From NCBI GenBank assembly GCA_964217345.1, contig CAXPJI010000047.1, positions 1 through 8,612 on the forward strand: a stretch of 8,612 nt of DNA. The letters run 5' to 3'. The position numbers and the translations under genes were made by a program. This document shows positions 5,891-8,612 of this stretch, in pieces (the first letter of the stretch is position 1; every line of letters starts with the position of its first letter). This stretch comes from UBA3478 sp964217345. GTDB taxonomy: Bacteria; Bacteroidota; Bacteroidia; Flavobacteriales; Flavobacteriaceae. Below the pieces are notes generated by a model. That model was not told where the DNA came from and searched no databases. It saw nothing but the letters and a program-made list of their open reading frames with translations.

Positions 5891-5909
5891 GATACTAATC
5901 TTAAGTATC
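5891..5909. promoter_or_regulatory. 6-bp inverted repeat abutting the VOC start codon
   Basis: GATACT (5891-5896) and AGTATC (5904-5909) are inverted with a 7-nt spacer and end at the base before the ATG at 5910. A near-consensus -7 element, TAACTTTA (5883-5890), lies just upstream. If the start is at 5910, the repeat would cover the transcription start region; if translation starts at 5994, it would lie in the promoter or leader. Short arms make chance possible. Confidence 0.25.
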
Positions 5910-6338
5910 ATGATCTACGCGATTTGGTTTACCCTGATAACGATTCTGGTGTTATCTATTCTTTACAGCCAAGGACATTTTGGCTTTAAAGGCATGCAAC
6001 AATCGATACCCCAACTCCCCTATTACGATAAAGAGGAAACCATTGACTTTTATCGAAATGTTTTAGGTTTTCAGGTAGGCGATGACTGGGACGGATACAT
6101 CATTACCCGTAAAGATCAAATTGAGATTCATCTTTGGCAGTGTGACGATGAAAACCTTCCGAAAAACACAGGTTGCTACATCAGATACGGAAGAAATATC
6201 GAGGAATTATACCTCAAATACAGTAAAGAAGCCATCATTCATGAACACGGAAAATTAGAACTGAAACCTTGGGGAATGAAGCAGTTTTCCATTCTAGACA
6301 ACAGTGGAAATAGTATCCATATTGGTCAAAATGCTTAA
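5910..6338 (+). CDS. VOC-superfamily protein, bleomycin-resistance/glyoxalase-like
   Basis: The C-terminal 114 residues match the bleomycin-resistance-type VOC fold: SIPQLPYYDKEETIDFYRNV begins the first beta-alpha-beta module, followed by IEIHLWQCDDENLPKNTGCY, KPWGMKQFSILDNSGNSIHI and a short tail. Members are usually dimers of about 115-125 residues that bind a hydrophobic or antibiotic ligand without catalysis, though others are metal enzymes. The frame opens at the ATG at 5910, which adds 28 residues containing a hydrophobic segment (about 2-20), a possible membrane anchor. The alternative ATG at 5994 gives a normal-length VOC protein. I keep the longer form but regard the start as unsettled. 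The next gene begins 10 nt after the stop, so the two are an operon. Ligand is unknown; resistance to bleomycin itself is not implied. Confidence 0.85.
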   Translation: MIYAIWFTLITILVLSILYSQGHFGFKGMQQSIPQLPYYDKEETIDFYRNVLGFQVGDDWDGYIITRKDQIEIHLWQCDDENLPKNTGCYIRYGRNIEELYLKYSKEAIIHEHGKLELKPWGMKQFSILDNSGNSIHIGQNA

Positions 6339-6348
6339 TCATTTAAAG

Positions 6349-7314
6349 ATGAAACACTACCTCCTAGCCCTATTGGGTTTAATCAGTTTGAGCTCAAAAG
6401 CACAAGAAGAGATCATCCGATTTGAGAGTGCTAATCCCTATACTTTCAATGATGTAATGACTGACTTAGAAGATCAAGAAACCCAAGAAGTGTTTGGAGT
6501 TTTAAGATTTCCAGAAGTAGCTAGCGGGGAAAAATTGCCTGTAGTTTTAGGTGTGGCTGGAAGCCTCGGATGGCGAGAACATCACCTAGATTACCTTGAG
6601 CAATATCGCGAACAAGGTATGGCGACCTTCGAATTAAAAAGCTTTCAAAGCAGAGGAATAACCTCAACGGTTGGTAGTCAAAGCGAAGTCACTATGGCGG
6701 CTATGGTACTCGATGCCTACAGAGCGCTAGAAGCACTTTCGAAGCAGCCGAGAGTAGATGCGAATCGAATCGCCATCACCGGTTGGAGCTTAGGGGGTGG
6801 AGTAACTTTATTTTCGGCATGGCTACCTCTTAAAGAAGCCATCAATAAAGAACTTTCATTTGCGGCTCATTTGGCTTTGTATCCGCCCTGTTTTGTGACA
6901 CCAACCAACCTTTCGTTTAGCAAAGCTCCTATGCATATACTGATCGGAGCAGCTGATAATTGGACACCCGCTGCCCCCTGTGAAGAGTTGGTCAAGTTGT
7001 TAGAAAACACTAATGATATAGGGGTCACGGTTTATGAAAACGCGCACCACGGATATGACAGCGAAATTCCCGTTCAAGAAAATGAAAAGGGCTACAGTTT
7101 CACCGATTGTCGATTAGAATTGAATGACGAAGGGGATGTACTCATGAATACTCTAGGTATTGCGATGAGCAACTCTTTTCTCCAAAAATTAGGTTTTGCC
7201 TTTTGCGCTAAGAAAGGGGTTTCGATTGGCGGAAACAAAGAGGCTAGAGCAGCCTCAATGTCCTTTGCCAATACTTTTATGAAGCGACACCTTATAGGTG
7301 ATTCCAGTGAATAA
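6349..7314 (+). CDS. exported dienelactone-hydrolase-family alpha/beta hydrolase
   Basis: The 321-residue protein starts with a signal peptide (MKHYLLALLGLISLSSKAQ), which fixes the start at 6349. A longer in-frame start at 6304 would overlap the VOC gene and hide the signal. The alpha/beta hydrolase core has an oxyanion-side GVAGSLGWREH at about 68-78, the nucleophile elbow GWSLGG with S147, the acid D203 in IGAADNWTP, and the catalytic His in AHHGYD, most likely H234. This is the dienelactone hydrolase/acetyl-xylan-esterase-like plan of a serine hydrolase acting on esters or lactones in the periplasm. Cysteines at 181, 211, 254 and 286 could form disulfides. The gene is 10 nt after the VOC gene and overlaps the convergent peptidase gene by 23 nt. 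The substrate cannot be told. Confidence 0.88.
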   Translation: MKHYLLALLGLISLSSKAQEEIIRFESANPYTFNDVMTDLEDQETQEVFGVLRFPEVASGEKLPVVLGVAGSLGWREHHLDYLEQYREQGMATFELKSFQSRGITSTVGSQSEVTMAAMVLDAYRALEALSKQPRVDANRIAITGWSLGGGVTLFSAWLPLKEAINKELSFAAHLALYPPCFVTPTNLSFSKAPMHILIGAADNWTPAAPCEELVKLLENTNDIGVTVYENAHHGYDSEIPVQENEKGYSFTDCRLELNDEGDVLMNTLGIAMSNSFLQKLGFAFCAKKGVSIGGNKEARAASMSFANTFMKRHLIGDSSE

Positions 7315-8612
7315 TCACATTCCAAAAAAGACCACTATCGTGATGATTCAAGAAGCGATCTAACGGGTTAAAAGCGAATGAAACAATATGGCCTTTGCCA
7401 TGAGGTACATTATAAATAGCTCCCGTACCGATGATATCCTTTTCATTTCGAACCATTCCTGACATGACGTACTTTCTAGGCTTACCCGACTCTTTGACTT
7501 CTTCTAGAGTCTCTGTCGTCGTCGACAATCCCATGATTTCTCCGGTGTAGGGTTTTTCATCAGCTAAAGGTTCATCACCAAATTGCGCAACCATATACTT
7601 ACGATCAAGAAGATCAGATCGTAACATAGGGGTGTTTCCTTTGTACAAGTGAAATTCTTCAGGGTAACCATAGAGAATAGGGCTTTCTATACTTCTAGCC
7701 TTTGCAGTTACAATTGATCCTGGATGAAATAAGCGTGATGAGCGATAGCTACTTAAAACTCCTCCAATACCAAGGTCAGCGATAATTGCTGCGGCATTAT
7801 CTAGAGGCACCAGTACCCCACCATTCTTCACGAACTCATTCAGTTTATCCAAACCATCGAAGCCTGGTCCGCCAGTCATATCATCCGTTTGATCGGGATA
7901 CCCATGTGAAGGATGTTCTTTGGTCTTTGTAAAAGGCATTGGCCCAAACTTCTCGTCTACCCCATGTACAAACTGCGTCATTCCCCTTCTAAAATGCGGA
8001 ATCACAATCACGTCAAAGTCTCTTGATAATCGACCCGCTTTTAAATCATCCTTATCAATGCTCGTGTAAGGCACCCCTAACTGCTCAAAAGTATAGCGCA
8101 CCCAGCCCTCTGCTTGAGTGTCTGTCCAGCTGTGATAAACAGCAATTTTAGGAAGATTCACCAGTCGTTTATCACTAATGGTTTCGTTAATCGAAATCAA
8201 ATCAAGACCGAATTTCGAAGCCAACTCATTCGCTTTTTTAGCTCCAAGGTTTTCGATAATAATCGAACCTGGTGCTAGGGTTTGTTCCCCAAGCTCCGTA
8301 GAACTATCCACTACATAGGCCTTAGCCGTTCCTTTTAAATCGAACAAGGCTGGAACCACATTTGATTGAGCCTTGTAATTAATAGCGTAAGTGGTTGAAG
8401 TTCCCTCAACCTTTCCACTATACACCACCTTTTCGGTGAGAAGTTGAAGTGTTGAGGGATTCTCATGCCACTGTTCTTCCCTTTCAACGTCGACACCGTA
8501 AAGTAAGTCAAGCGTCCAGGCGATAGCGTCGTAAGGTGGAAACTTAGCGTCTTTCGGATAGTTCTGCTCTGTGAGTAAATCATAGGCGAGCTTGCTATAA
8601 GGTTGATTCAGT
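7292..8612 (-). CDS. C-terminal part of a large exported M14-type zinc carboxypeptidase-like protein (5' end outside window)
   Basis: The frame is open from the right edge to the TAA at 7292-7294, giving 439 residues with no stop, so the gene continues beyond the window. The internal GTG at 8428 is not a real start. The visible N-terminal part reads LNQPYSKLAYDLLTEQNYP and then FPPYDAIAWTLDLLYGV, a segment characteristic of Bacteroidota M14-family peptidases after the catalytic domain. Further on, LPKIAVYHSWTDTQAEGWV starts a class-I glutamine-amidotransferase-like flavodoxin fold (FDVIVIPHF, NGGVLVPLDN, and a closing GKGHIVSFAFNPLDR). The catalytic HxxE...H region would lie off the right edge, so activity cannot be judged. 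It converges with the alpha/beta hydrolase gene, overlapping it by 23 nt. Known relatives are about 850-900 residues. Confidence 0.85.
   Translation of the reverse strand, partial: LNQPYSKLAYDLLTEQNYPKDAKFPPYDAIAWTLDLLYGVDVEREEQWHENPSTLQLLTEKVVYSGKVEGTSTTYAINYKAQSNVVPALFDLKGTAKAYVVDSSTELGEQTLAPGSIIIENLGAKKANELASKFGLDLISINETISDKRLVNLPKIAVYHSWTDTQAEGWVRYTFEQLGVPYTSIDKDDLKAGRLSRDFDVIVIPHFRRGMTQFVHGVDEKFGPMPFTKTKEHPSHGYPDQTDDMTGGPGFDGLDKLNEFVKNGGVLVPLDNAAAIIADLGIGGVLSSYRSSRLFHPGSIVTAKARSIESPILYGYPEEFHLYKGNTPMLRSDLLDRKYMVAQFGDEPLADEKPYTGEIMGLSTTTETLEEVKESGKPRKYVMSGMVRNEKDIIGTGAIYNVPHGKGHIVSFAFNPLDRFLNHHDSGLFWNVIIHWNHL

Noticed and set aside
7092..7325. 77-codon minus-strand ORF
   Set aside because: It is antisense to the alpha/beta hydrolase C-terminus, whose frame is better supported.
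8335..8583. 82-codon minus-strand ORF in another frame
   Set aside because: It overlaps the M14-like protein frame, which is continuous and recognisable, so this is a shadow.
1..8612. CRISPR array, insertion sequence or phage genes
   Set aside because: No regularly spaced direct repeats, transposase, integrase or target-site duplications are visible.

Overview
The window looks like chromosomal DNA from a Bacteroidota bacterium, most likely Flavobacteriales. The evidence is a TonB-dependent receptor with an N-terminal carboxypeptidase-regulatory-like domain, paired SusD-independent lipoproteins that resemble DUF4625, a multidomain exported M14-type peptidase, few clear Shine-Dalgarno sites, moderate-to-low GC, and a TAnnTTTG-type promoter element. 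This is inference from family knowledge; no search was run.

Left edge (1-155): the last 16 codons of a rightward gene, followed with a 1-nt overlap by a possible 34-residue membrane protein. It converges with the end of the leftward gene set.

Leftward gene set (145-5528, minus strand, read right to left): a 100-residue exported protein with HxxxH and CxxC motifs; a 787-residue TonB-dependent outer-membrane receptor; two paralogous His-rich lipoproteins; a 106-residue two-TM potassium channel; and an exported M20-family N-carbamoyl-amino-acid/allantoate-type amidohydrolase. After an 80-nt gap holding a hairpin and a candidate promoter, the last five genes are 7-46 nt apart and look like one operon. 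The first four genes suggest an outer-membrane transition-metal (zinc or copper) capture system: a receptor with His-containing surface-type lipoproteins and a small Cys/His protein. The K+ channel and amidohydrolase at the 3' end have no obvious mechanistic link.

Centre (5529-5909): tRNA-Ser(GGA) on the minus strand, followed by two nested palindromes (5570-5616 and 5620-5740) that probably act as terminators and may be REP-like repeats. Two further small palindromes lie between the tRNA and the next rightward gene.

Right part: a rightward pair encodes a bleomycin-resistance-like VOC protein, possibly membrane anchored, and an exported dienelactone-hydrolase-type alpha/beta hydrolase. The latter overlaps by 23 nt the convergent 3' end of a large leftward M14-like peptidase whose N-terminal part lies outside the window.

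The most interesting items are the putative metal-capture operon, a perfect 13-bp hairpin inside the potassium-channel gene, the 27-bp inverted repeat directly downstream of a consensus -7 element before the receptor gene, and the nested palindromes beside the tRNA.
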